From the NCBI GenBank assembly GCA_000697055.1, contig JNDT01002360.1:1-64000 (forward strand): DNA of 64,000 bases. The letters are read 5' to 3'. The translations under genes were made by a program, and so were the position numbers. Positions 35,445 to 50,917 of this stretch are shown piece after piece. The notes under the pieces are model-generated. The model searched no databases. It was given only the letters and a program-made list of their open reading frames with translations, and was not told the DNA's origin. How positions within the stretch are numbered: the first letter of the stretch is position 1; each line of letters opens with the position of its first letter. The stretch is from Saksenaea vasiformis B4078 (taxonomy: Eukaryota > Mucoromycota > Mucoromycetes > Mucorales > Saksenaeaceae).

Positions 35445-37218
35445 TGAAGAAAAGAAGAGAAGTTACAAGGGAAAGAATGTATGATGAAGTTAAAGGAAAA
35501 GTTCGCTTATAGCAGGAAATGACCATAAAGGTTTCTGTTGTGAATTTATATGAAACAGTCGTAACACAATGGTAATGCAGCCAAACTCGAGGTGCGATAG
35601 TGTAACGTTCCGTGTGTACACAAAAAAAAATTGTCTATTCACCGACGATAAATGTCGTTTAATGAAATATTCGTAGCATAGACCTGCTTTGAAGCTGATA
35701 GTGCAAAAAAAAAAATATAGAGGCATGTTTGCGATTGGCTATATAGACCGATGTCTCTTTAGCAGTAAAGGCACTATTCGATCATTCCATTCAGGTAACA
35801 CGAACATGTCTGTAATTCTTCGTTGTATTGTACATAATGATGTATGATCAAATGCGGTCTAATGTTTTGCTATCAAAGAACGTCCACGTCAGTATCTGCT
35901 AAAAACCGAGCTATGCACGTAGTGCTGAGTTTAGTTGAGCGATACGTTTGCCCCTATTCCTAGGGGCACAATTTAGTAAGTCGGAATGAGGCAGTGCCCC
36001 ATCTTCAGTTAATATCACACAAACAACTTCGAATAAAGAGGATTTATTCGCACCTTATGATCGTGCTTGTTTAACCGGTGATCTTCTACGACATTCGGAA
36101 CAGATCATAGTTTCACAACGTATAATTATAAGTTTAACATTATACTATTGTCGCCATCCGTGCGAAGACGCTCCTACCAAATATAGTAGGCTAAGATAAA
36201 GAAACGATATTTCTCTAAACTCATTACGCAAATATATATCTCGGTGAGACCCATGTTATCGGTGCTTAATCATACCATTTCCATAGTACCACTTGGCCTC
36301 TCTCGATTGAGTCTTCTCAAATTTTATGTGTGGCTATGGAGCTTAACGCTGTCGACAAAATCGTTATGTACATATAAACAGTCAAGCAACCGTCTTATTT
36401 CCTGTCTCGTTCTGAAATAGTACAGGAATGGGGAATTTTGATCAATTACTTGATGTAGTGGATGAAATTTAGTTCTTCCTCAATCAACAGCCGGAAACTA
36501 TAGTGATACAGATACAGGAATTACACAAGAAATACGAAAGGTCGGATCGTACCTTACTTCCGGCATTCAGTTCTCCCTGGATGTAAAGTTGTAATGTTTT
36601 TAAGCCTAAAAAGGACGATAACCTGGGGATGGTATGACTATAGGATCCAAACGTTAAGAATATCGATTGCCTCACATTTGAGATCAACTCCTAGGTTCAG
36701 CAGGTCCAATCATCAGGTGAGAGGTACCCTTTGGAGCAGAATATCTTGGAAAAAATTTCGTGCAATAATAGTTTTCCCGACGCCAAGCTCTCGGAACACT
36801 GTATGATAAAGTCGATAACTCGCCACGAACCCGTTGAGGCGTAGACAATGGAGGTCCATTTTCTATATAAGTTGCCTCTTGCAGCCAATACATCTGCACT
36901 GTCGCAGACGCACTTGAAATCAGTTAAATGAGACAAACATCCATACGGGTCAACCATCCCTTTATCCTTTTTCTAACCGACCATTTTGGGGAAGCAAGTT
37001 AGTTTGCTTTGTCACATAGGTATCTCTCTCTCTCTCTCTCTCTCTCCAGTATCATTATCATGACATTGATCATAGAATATACCTGTTAAAGATAGAACAA
37101 AATGGATCTTGATATCTGTCTGCATTGTATATACACATTGAAACAACTTTAAAACAGAGCGGGGGAGGGAGGGAATATAGGGTTGTGAAGAGGACAGAAG
37201 TAAATGCAGGTTTCTCTT
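35445..37218. other. Intergenic, no supportable gene
   Basis: Contains a perfect hairpin (listed separately) and a (CT)n tract at about 37025-37047. Open frames at 36484-36957 (-) are not recognisable. Confidence 0.5.
35949..35968. repeat. Perfect 8-bp inverted repeat
   Basis: TGCCCCTA and TAGGGGCA flank a TTCC loop, giving a stable GC-rich stem-loop with no flanking T run. Function is unknown. Confidence 0.7.
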
Positions 37219-38731
<1,513 letters not shown>

Positions 38732-38991
38732 GGTGAAAGCGAAAAAAGAGAGACAGAGCGAGAATGGGGATCCATTAACTAAATGCTTCGAGTTTGTGGC
38801 ACCTGAGAACTCAGGTTGGGGACAAAGGGGAGATCAAAGCTTTAACTTTCACGTGTCACTATCTGCCTGTGTTTAAACCGTTTCATGACCACCAGCCTTA
38901 GATGGCGTGCTATTTTTTTAAGAGTCCCCAAACCCTGGGCTCCTTGCAACTATTCTTTATAAATGAACTATATATACAACAAAATCTCAGA

Positions 38992-40833
<1,842 letters not shown>

Positions 40834-42820
40834 AAGTAGGTAAAGAAGGAAAACACGCTTCTTCAAGATAACAAAAGGATAAAAAGAGTAAGATTAGAGA
40901 TCCACTGAAGATTCACAAAGTTCGTGTTTAAACCGTGATGGGCTCATGTTCATTGCGCGTGGAGAATAGTAATGCTTACCCAACGTAAAAAAAATTGGAG
41001 GATCCTCTATAGAAAAGCAAGCACTCGTTGATTTGATTCCGATATTGGAGTGGAGATTAGGGGAAGGAAAGCAGTAAAAAAAAAAAAGACGTTTTGGAGT
41101 TTTGTTGGTGTGGATTTAGCAGTGGTGCACGCCGGCACTCGTAGTTTCCTTATTTGTATTTGCATACAAAGTTGCGACAAGAGAACCATTCGTTCCTCTC
41201 ATCTATCATTCCCCCACTTATGAATTCATATTCGCTTATTACTTCCGTCTTCCACTGGCAATTGGTTCTAGTACTTCGGTTGCTTCTTGCAGTGTTTTTT
41301 TACCCTTAATCTTCTAGAACCTTTTTTGTACTCCGTCCCTTCAGAGGAATCAACATAATTGTAATTGTTTATTGCCAATTACATAGTACGATTTCCTCCG
41401 CAGGAAAATAACAATTTATGCATACAGACCTGATAAAAGCGAAGTCATCTCTTTGTTTTTTAATGGTGATGAGTAACACCCAACGATATCGTTCTTATCC
41501 CCAATGTGACGGTCAGTCACTCAAAAATGTTGCGTTACGCCAGCGTATTGCGATCTTTGCTCAATGCTTCTTGTCCCGGTGATATATCAAATGTCATGTA
41601 AAACCTGAAAAGGGAAGTTTGCAGGATGTATGAATGTCATAGGAGCAGCTATTTAAGAAACACAGACATCACAGCAAAGAGTGCGAAATGGCGGAGATCG
41701 CATTTCATGTGGCAAGATCCACATGACTGATATCACATCTATTGCTGCATGATCCTCTCTAACTCGTATGCTGTCAAACCCATGCACCGTTAGCTAGATT
41801 ATTAATGTATAAATGAGTTTTTCGTTTTGCATATACAGGAATCATTAGATGAATGTCGCACAAGGAGCTTTGCTTACGTAGGTGACTCATCCAAAGAAGG
41901 CTTTTAGCGAAGTCACGAAGCAAGAACGATACCATTGTGGCGAAACTGTATACTGTTTATTGATGTTTCTCATACTAACACATTAAAAGCAAGAACGCTA
42001 TGTTACATGGTCTAAAAAAGGAAGAATAACCAATTCTGTGTTTAACGACTTGATGCAAGCAGAATTTAGTGGCAACTTCATAATCCCAGTTGACACTTTC
42101 TCAACTCACGCCTTTCATCTTTGTTTGCAAATAGGCCAGTGCGAATTGCGAGGCAATTTGTTGAATAAATGGTTTGCCCATCTGTAGCACATATATAACG
42201 GTTTCCAAATTTTCACGTCGAAACTCATCTGATCAATTTATCATCCATAAAGCCATGGCAGTGTTTAATGCGGAGTTTGTCCGACTCGTTGGTCATAGCG
42301 TAGCTCTGAGCAGCAGCACTCGTAGCCCACAGATCTCTATATGTCCTATTTTAGTACGTTAGTTCTTTCGGAAGTTCGATGCTCGTCCTGTTCCGAGCCC
42401 TAGATTAAGTATAGGAGATTTTGCCGTTTCGCTAGACTGAAAAGACCGCAGGCAAGAATCTAAGCAAGCTATTTTGCCGATTGACAAACAGTTCTTATAT
42501 GGGTACTTTTTCCTCGCTTTTTGGTCCATTTGACTTACCTAAACAATCAATGTAACGAAGTTAATTTACAGCGGATAATGTGGTATGCATTAAGAAGAGG
42601 AAACAAAAAAGGAGAAAGAGAAGAGAAGTAAAGGAACAAAGGAAGGCAAAGGAGGGTACTTATCATGTTTGCCTCTAATACTACGTATGTCTCCCTGTAT
42701 TCAGCAGTGCAACAGGACAGCAAGAGAATCATGGTTGCCTTCGATCGATCCCCGCACCGATCAATGTGACTGGTCCTCCAGTGTTGCGCGTGTGCCTGCC
42801 TTTCTCTCTCCCGTTTCCTT
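40834..42820. other. Intergenic between divergent genes
   Basis: Nearly 2 kb holding the promoters of the LAMMER kinase and SRP-receptor genes. Short frames near 42060-42360 could not be built into a gene. Confidence 0.5.
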
Positions 42821-43722
42821 ATGATGAATGTGGATCAGACGTTGCTGCTACCCGTCCTTATAGCTTTAGCTTTGGTGCTGCTGGTTGCTTTTGGTGAGAA
42901 TTTGTTCCATTTATGTATGACCTCATTGAAGTTAATGGGTATGCATCTTTAGGGAGCTTCTCCTTATTCAAAAAGAAACAAGCTGGGTCAACGATCCTGT
43001 TGCTTGGAGTCAGCGATGCAGGAAAAACTGCCATGTATACACAGGTAAGGCTACATTATTTGAAAAATAGCTTTGGATGCTGACATGACCTCCTTAAGTT
43101 GCGGTTTCGCAAGAAGGCAAGCACCGTGACGTCTATGAAGGAGAACGAAGGCCGTATTACAATAGCTGACAAGGTGCATAGACTTAGAGATCGGCAAAAG
43201 CTTATATGAGTGCAGACATTTGATTTAGTGGATATGCCAGGCCATGAACGTGTTCGTTACCGGTTTGCGGATTTCTTACCTGTAACACGTGCGATTGTCT
43301 TTGTTGTCGACAGTTCCACAGTGAATCGATCGATCCGTTCTGTAGCTGAATACTTGTATAATATTATGGCTCATCAACAAACGCAAAATCAACGCATACC
43401 CGTGTTAGTCGCGTGTAACAAGGCCGACAAAGTGCTATCGTTGCCGAAACAACGCATCCAACATTTGTTGGAAGCAGAGATGTGAGGAACTGCATGGAAA
43501 CGTTCGGCTTATTCATTATTTACCAGGAACCGATTGCGTGATACACGCACAGCTGCAGTGGAGCAGCAAGCGTCGGAAATGGGCGATCAAGAGGCATTTC
43601 TCGGCTACGAAGGGGAAAATTTCAAGTTTGAACATCTGGAGAACGCTGTAACATTTGAAAGCTGCTCAGTTGAGAAGGAAGAAATGGATGAAGTCAATGA
43701 ATGGCTGCGAACGATAGTTTAA
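42821..43722 (+). CDS. SRP102: Signal recognition particle receptor subunit beta
   Basis: Exons 42821-42893, 42953-43044, 43099-43173, 43216-43481 and 43527-43722 give 233 aa. An N-terminal membrane anchor (LLLPVLIALALVLLVAF) is followed by a Ras-like GTPase: P loop GVSDAGKT (43-50), switch II DMPGHERVR (86-94) and NKAD (148-151). The C terminus ENAVTFESCSVEKEEMDEVNEWL matches SR-beta. Family knowledge: it anchors SR-alpha at the ER membrane and couples SRP docking to the translocon. Intron 3 is only 42 bases with a GTGCAT donor. A second ATG directly follows the first; either could start translation. Confidence 0.93.
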
Positions 43723-45093
43723 TCATTAAAAAGTACATATAACAGCTACAGTTTCTACATACTAAAAATCAAAATGCGCAGAAAGGCGAGGGCGACATGG
43801 ATCAGCACAATTGTCGGAACTGGTATCTGGAAGATTTCCTTGTGTGCTGTTGTTTTTATTTCTTAATCGTGTAACATACGTGTTGTTAGGCTTCAGTAAT
43901 TAGCAAGCATTAGTGTTGTGGGATAGTCTAGAAGGTTACTGTCACCTAGAGATAGTCTGGTTGCTTCTAAAGAACAGCTTGACCTGTAGTAAATGAAACG
44001 TGTTTCACCAGTTATGCCGAAGGTCCTTACTATCGGACCAATCCGTAAAGGGATGAGCGATGGTGAGCTAATGGTGGACTGCTTGTCAGGAAAGAACTTC
44101 TATTTATCGCTAGATCATTTAGCGAAGCTATAGAACGCAAGGAAAACTTGGCAGAGCTAGCCGGTTTATGTTCAGATTAAAGCGCTCGGAAGTACTGTGA
44201 TAAGAGAAAAAAGAATACGGAGATCATGTTGTTACATTTCAGGTGTCTCCAGCGATGAGCATGTTGTTTAATCTGCCGAAAATAATCGGCGATGTGTCTT
44301 GCTTTTACCCCTCACTATTTACAAAAAAGTAAAGTACACTTTACATTCTTTCCTTGCCCACATGAAACGTTGAATGCGCCTGAAGGGTCACTTTACCATC
44401 CATTGAATGTATTTTTATGCTGAGAAAAGGTTCAATATGCGGTCGTAAGTACATGAATTGATGATAAACACATACTGTACTTACGTCAAAATGGTTCCCG
44501 TCGGTAAACGCACAATTCATGTAGAATAAAGGATACAATTCATGGTTAATAAAGGGAATATACTTGCATCTCTTTCTGCTCACCTCCAACAGCAGAAGTC
44601 GAACTCGCATCACACCATGTGGAGCGACATGGGGAAATCTTGACGGCACAGGCACGAATGATCCTGGATGTATATTCCATGTCGGCGACGGTGAGCCGAA
44701 GAAAGGAGAAGCGACTTATGCGTCACTTTGAATACCCATTGCGCCTCGTTATCTAAGACAAAGCAGATAACCAGCGACGCGCCATTGCATGTGCCGGCAA
44801 TATTTTTTCCACATCCTTAAGCCGAGCTATATATTTCGTTGAGCATGGGCAAAGCGGGAGCGTATTTCGACAGAATAATCGGACATCATGAGCTCATATA
44901 GTGATAGGCATGCAATAGTGGGCAATTAAACCACCATCGGCTAGAGTTGTACTCTCACAGCCGTACTATCGACCAAGCACGCAATTTTCAGAAGTAAATG
45001 TCGCTGTAATTTGGCATTTTTTTCGCATAGATTATATTACAAATATGATATTAAGCTTTTTGGAGAAGATACACTTGTAACTAGTTTGTTCAA
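43723..45093. other. Intergenic, no supportable gene
   Basis: About 1.4 kb. An open frame at 44341-44655 (-) has a plausible composition, but I recognise no domain, and its 5' part has competing open frames. Confidence 0.45.
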
Positions 45094-46361
45094 TTATAAG
45101 TCGCTGACCATTGGTTTTTGCACAACGACAACGTGGAAATTACTGTAGCAGCGATATAGCTCTATTTCCCGGGATGCATCCTGCAATCTTTGCTTAAAGC
45201 CTTCTGTCGATGGCTCTCTTCCAAAGTACTGATTTACCGCCGGTTGACTATGTGATAAAACGTTAAGTAGATCATCACGGAACATAACACCTAGACGCCC
45301 GCCTAAAAAAGGAATTGATGCCATTAGTAATGCCGTTACTTTTTTCTGCTTTGTCATCTTAAACGTACCCCATAATCCGATTGGTAGCGATAGATACTTT
45401 TCTAATCGATTCTCAGCATCTTCAGGTATTACTGTATTCAGTTGTCGTGCCAGTCGTGGTGAGAATCCTCGGCTCTTAGCGGTCTCGATAACTAGGATCA
45501 TGTATTAGCCTTGCCATCACTGAAAGAAAGAGGGAAAAATTGGCGGAAAAGCTTGCCTTCCTTGTTTAATTGTTCGATTATTGGACCAGCAGAGTATATC
45601 AACATATCCATTTCCATTATCTCAAGGTATCCGCCAGGTCTGAGGATCCGCCAGCAGTCCTTGACCGTTTGCGCATACTGATCTGCCGTGAAGGCCAGGT
45701 TCATAAATCGGATGTGGCAATAATCGACACTCGCCTCCTCGAAACGTTGATGCAGTCCGTGCAGCACGTTGTGGCGCCAGAATCGACAATTGGGCGGCGC
45801 ATTGGCAGGAAACATGTCAGTGCAATCGATGCCGATCACTTCGAGCTCCGGATGGTCCTCAGCAAGGTCGATACACCAAGCTCCAGGGCCACATCCAATA
45901 TCTAGAACGCGTGTCATCTTGTCAAAGTCGGTCGGAATATCGAATTCGCCTTCAAAGGCCAGCTTGATTAGGTCGTTCTTCAACTGGATTCGATCGGCCT
46001 CGTCCTCGCCCGAAGTCAGCAAGTAACTCGAATGAGTTTTCACTCTACAGTCATCGGTGTCTTTCTGATGCCGCCGATTTCCGTTGAACGTTGTAGTCGT
46101 AGCCGATCGTTTGGGTTGTCGCTTTGTTTTGGACAGAATGGACACAAGGGTCGATCGTTGTGATGATCCCGAATGAGGTGTGAAATCTGGTACTGCTGCT
46201 GTCTCGGCATCACCCACTGATTGTGATCGTTGCTGCCGTGCTGCATGACTGTGTCGTGATGGCGATGACGTTGTCGATGTAAACAACGAGAAAAGCGAGG
46301 TATTTTGCAGCCAGGAACGTCGCCGCTGTTGTTTCTTCTTTGTGTTATCCGTATAAAACAT
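45094..46361 (-). CDS. Class I SAM-dependent methyltransferase
   Basis: Exons 45557-46361 and 45094-45491 give 400 aa. The first 115 or so residues are basic and Ser/Thr-rich without a clear domain. Motif I VLDIGCGPG (152-160) binds the methionine part of SAM, followed by EVIGIDCTD, SVDYCHIRFMNLAF and the motif III-like RILRPGGYLEIMEMD. The downstream half (SRGFSPRLARQL...) resembles fungal LaeA-like and related methyltransferases of broad, often secondary-metabolic, function; the substrate is unknown. The only intron that restores the frame has a GC donor (AG|GCAAGC) and CCTAG acceptor, 65 bases. The stop lies well separated from neighbouring genes. Confidence 0.85.
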
Positions 46362-46612
46362 TTTATAATTATTACTAGTGTATAAGTATCAGAATGGAAT
46401 AGCGTTTGTTGGCGTAGCGGAAAAACGATGGCTCGCTCGGCAACGCCAGTAGTCTTCGCTTTGATAAACGATAATTAAGTGGTTGACACATGTTTCCCGA
46501 AAGCGGGGCTCCGTGACCATGTCTGTAGCCCTGAAATCCCCGATTGTTAGACTATTTACGGAAATCAGACCCAGTCCTTACCTGTCATACAAAGTGACGA
46601 GTGAGCAGTTCC
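46362..46612 (-). ncRNA. Candidate guide (omega/fRNA-like) RNA region 3' of the Fanzor gene
   Basis: Fanzor and TnpB nucleases use an RNA encoded at or just after the 3' end of their gene. This gap immediately follows the Fanzor stop on the same strand. It contains a nested hairpin at 46488-46522: outer stem ACATG/CATGT and inner stem CCCG/CGGG with a 4-base loop. The same bases can also be read as an alternative last exon: a donor GTAAGG overlaps the stop, with CTAAC and TTTCAG before base 46532, and an open frame of about 47 codons follows. I cannot tell these apart from sequence alone. Confidence 0.3.
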
Positions 46613-49600
46613 TTACTGCCTAACTGTCCTGGACAGTGCTGCCGGACGAGATGCTAATTGGCATCCTGATTCGATGTAGCGAACTAAGATATCACGAATA
46701 TTTCGGCCGGCATTAACATCTCTATTCCAAAACTAATCAAATAGTTAAGTATCAACGTGTCAAGCCAAGCAGTACGGCTTACTAGAGATGTTCTGATTCC
46801 TCGTCTATCATGTGCGCACTGAGGGCACAGTCGGATAGGATAGACGATATTTCTATAATTGTTGCGAGCTATTCCTGTGTTAAAGAAATATTTATACAAA
46901 CCGGACTAAATCATACCGGGTCGGCGTCTATTGGGGCATTCACTGCTTAGATGCAGAATCTGCTCGTCGTCACCTAAGCAATATTGATGTTTGTGCTTGT
47001 GATGCCGGCGTCTGATATACTTCTTACTAGAGATCAATTCATATGAATCAGGTTTCCATTGTGTCCATTTGTTTCCCAAACATACCGATGATTACACAGT
47101 TGCATGTTATAGTCACGGAAATCGACTGTGTCGTGATGACATATGCTGCAGACTTTGCTGGTTTTGTACTCGTCTACGCATATGACTGGACATAGCTGTG
47201 CTAGCGCCTTGCGAAAGGTCTACACATGGATAGTAAGTATTAATAGGATTCTCACTACCAAGAGAACTTCAACACTCTCACCTTCACCGGTAACGGTGCA
47301 TATGTCTTATAGCCTCCACTATGCAGGTCGGCATCTCCGTATGCCACAAATGCCCGCCGCTGGTTACGTCTACTGTTTTGTGCCTCATGATGTTGACGAC
47401 GTTGGCGATACCGCGCTTTTTGGTTCTGTTTTTGCACATTTGCAACTGGAGGCTGACGCAGAGAGATAATTAATGAACGAAGAATAAGCAGGCAAATGCT
47501 CACCAGGGTTGAATTGGGATAAAATCCCCCGACTTGATCCGCGATAACGTCCATGGTCATACTTCTGGAAGAGTCCTGCAAGGCACGCCTTTCCCTGTGT
47601 CTGTAATGACGGTTGAACTCATCCGTTCTGGAAAAGTCCATTCAATATGACCACATATTGACAAGAACATTCTGTAGCTACCTCTGTTTTTCGCTAAATT
47701 GTGCCGTGAGAAAGCGCTGGAATTCTGGAACAGACGAGGCCGTCTTAGGATGTTCCGAAAGACGATCGTAGACTTCCTGCATGTTGGCAATTTCACGATT
47801 TTTGCTTTCTATCTGAAGACTCCAGTTAAATTTGGAGCTGGCTCTAAAAAAGCATGCAGTTATTGCACTGACTACATACAGGATCTTGTTCTTACTGATA
47901 ATAACCATTCGTGACAGAAAATGTATGGCTATTTCTTGCCTCTTCATCATGAAGATCCTCCGCTGTGTCTACGGCGGTCACAAGGGAACGAATACCTACG
48001 AAATCCGTATATAGCCTTTGTTAGATTCTTTGTAGCAAGGAGCATACCAGGATCGATTCCCACAATGCGAGTTCTTTCAGGGTCTAAATGGCGTGCGACC
48101 GTTAAGCCCGTGGGCTCCTTCTTCAAATGATAGATGCCACACTGCAAGTCAGAGAAATCCCTGTTACGAGGAAGGAACTGAAAGTCTCTTTGGGAGGACG
48201 GATAAGATGCTGAAATGCAACCTTTCTGTTAGCGTGCTCCACGGTATAACAAAAACTGGACTGACCTTGGTTTGGTTTGCGAGATTTAAATCTGACTGCC
48301 ACCATAACACCATCCGTCTCAAAGCCATAATCAAACTCTACTTCTGGTAGCTCATCGTTGTTTATCCCTTATATGAATAAGTGTAAGGACATTACTTCCA
48401 TGCTGTTGAATATGACCGAACCTTGTGCCCGGCGGCGGCGAGGCATGACTCTATCAAGACAAAAAATCGCTTCCCAAAGTTGTTCGCGGTATATCATGTC
48501 CTTGAGCGCATTATTGAAGGTATGAAAGCCTTGCAAAGGACCCTAACGTAAGAGTGTCAATTTTTCTTCGGTCAATTTATGTTTTTTTTACGAGACACCT
48601 ACTGCTAGATTTTCCGGGAGGTTGGTGGTAATGTCTTTAAGCGCCCAGTAAAGTATTTTACCGGTTACGGGGAAGTAACCTAGTGTAGTATTATTGCTTA
48701 GCTCATATTATGGTTCAAACAAGGTCACCAGGTTTCAGGTTACCTATCTGGTTTTTAGACATTGGAACGAGAGTCCAGCCTTTTCCATTGAGTTCATTTG
48801 TTTGCTTAAGCATTAATGCTGAGAGACGAAGCATACAGGGAAGCAACCGCTGGTTTTCATCGTCACTGAGGTCTGCGGTTATATCTACATTGCCAAGGTT
48901 TTCCTGATAAACATTCTGAAACTCTCTAGGATGCTCCCAACGATAAGTAATCGTGAGGAAGAAACTACGTTAATATCTTGTCTTGTCATACCCATAAAAG
49001 ACTTCAAGGTCGGTGATTGAATCATCATCTAAAGTTGTCCATGCACTACGGTCAAAATGTTCTTGTGCTGTTATTCCCCGGACACATTTGGATGCTACAA
49101 ATTTGAAGCAAGGCGATATCACGTAAACAATGTAAAGCAAATACATTAAGCAGTGGAGTAATACCTAGGCTTCTCGCATCGTGTCGCTGATTTTGCGGGT
49201 GGTTCGCAAATAGTTCATCAAAAAAGGCAACGAAGGTTCGCTTCATATATATTTGAAGATTCGACGTGATGTGTAGGTATGTGTCTATAAATACGAAAAG
49301 TTTATGTTTTCTTCTTCTCAAATAGTTCCACTTACTAGCAACTATTTTCCCCGCAAATGACGAGGCCAGCTCTCTTAACATATATGTCAACGTGGGAAAC
49401 CGGTAGTTTTCTGCAGAAGTTGTAAGTGTATCTGGCCTTACAAATTTACATGTATACCTTCTCCCGTCGCTGGGTTCATTCTGCAAGTATCAAAAAAGTT
49501 TTCGAAGGTCTGCCGTAGATCGACACACCAGCGGTAGTTTGACTATTGATCATGGGAGCAGATTTAGTTTATCCTGATAACTTCCTAACATCACTACGTA

Positions 49601-50017
49601 CAAACACTATCCGAATGTTTGTGCCAGGATCTCGAGTCAGGATCATTTTAAACGCGGCAATAAAAAAGACTTCGTCGTGGACAGGAGGAAAGGTTTCGAA
49701 CTGCCCATCGATCCAACGATGGGTGTGCAAATTGACAAGCAACATTGCACACTGACAAGCGGTTGCGTACTGTTCTGCCACTGAACGAAAAACGCCCTAT
49801 ATCAGCTTGTACTTAATATATTTGAAAGAGTTTATATGAGAATTCCATAATACAGTACCCTAAGCTGCTTGTGGTTTTCCTGCAGAAAATTGCAAAGCTT
49901 CAATTTTCGAGCAAATGAGTAGTCGCGGCCAGGCAACTGCGAGATGGGGGTGTTCTGGTACCCATACCGTCTCCTGCGGGCCGGGGACTCTGCAACTTCG
50001 TTATGTTGTCTATCCAT
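46613..50017 (-). CDS. Fanzor (eukaryotic TnpB-like) RNA-guided RuvC nuclease
   Basis: Eighteen exons keep frame to 795 aa: 49859-50017, 49602-49796, 49336-49480, 49284-49165, 49094-48992, 48925-48744, 48679-48603, 48542-48396, 48350-48266, 48209-48048, 47995-47896, 47843-47682, 47627-47504, 47452-47282, 47219-47086, 47026-46917, 46874-46783, 46732-46613. RuvC motif I is VGIDPGIRSLVTAV (D457). The later blocks are AYGDADLHSGGYKTYAPLPVK, VDEYKTSKVCSIC (E661; zinc ligands C668/C671), RLCPQC (C742/C745) and WNRDVNAGRNI (D761). This order and the DE-x2-TS-x2-C-x2-C block match Fanzor1 proteins, eukaryotic relatives of IS200/IS605 TnpB that cut DNA with a guide RNA. All catalytic residues are present. 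The join at 48350 (AG in GATGAG, 45-base intron) is the weakest. No transposase or terminal repeats were found beside it. Confidence 0.88.
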
Positions 50018-50917
50018 GTTTTTGGGAATAAAAAGGAAGGGAGATTTGTTGTCAAATAGTTAGATGGAATACATGTGAACTCGTAGGACTGTTGTTTCGT
50101 TATCCATGATGGGACGCTGCTAATAGGCGAACACTTTTTGCACCTCCATGTCTGCTGAGCCTTTCAGCAAGGGGAATTGCTACGAACACTCAGCGTCTGC
50201 CTCTTAGTGACACTCATGTAACATAATTTAGAGAACTGTTAAATAGGTAGCTTCGAATTCTCTATGAAATCTGATCGTACGCAAATATCAACGAGTTGTC
50301 AAGCCTCCGTGGATCGACTGTTTAGGCTTAGATAGATGAAGTGTTGATATCTATTTGTAAGCGCTCGACGAGGACTTAATTTACGGGCATTCAGCTTATG
50401 GGCGCTCATCTTGTGGACGCTAGCTGCACAGATACCTACGATTTGGTTTTTATTCGAGGACGGTCATACGCGCATTAAAATTCGGTAAGGTGTTTGTCCA
50501 GCCGCCGGCGAAAACACATTACATGAGTGTCCCTAGCAATTCCCTTCAGCAAGGTATGGCCAGTGCAAATAGGCAGTTAACTTTGTAAATGACGACGTAC
50601 TTGACGGGCCGCTACTTTCAAATATGCATGTAAGTAACTATTGCGATAAGAGCAAGGGAAATCTGTCCAGAATTCTGTGACGGCGGCCGAGGAATATCTT
50701 TCTACAACCTTCATATCGATATCAATGGAAAATGATTAAGAAGTGTCATTCTCTTTGTCATTGGATCCTCTGGCCAGGGGACCAGTCATCCAGGCCATAG
50801 GACCTGTTTCGTTTTGAATATTTCAAATAGATAGGCTCAGGAACCAGAAGACAGATAATACATGGGCAATACAACAACGTTGGATCAAGAGAATACTGAT
50901 TATGCGTTTTTTAAAAA

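Noticed and set aside
36697..36957. Minus-strand frames as a gene
   Set aside because: No domain, two overlapping frames of similar length and no splice support.
44341..44655. 104-codon minus-strand frame as a mitochondrial ribosomal protein
   Set aside because: The resemblance was vague, and a competing frame in the same place looked equally good.
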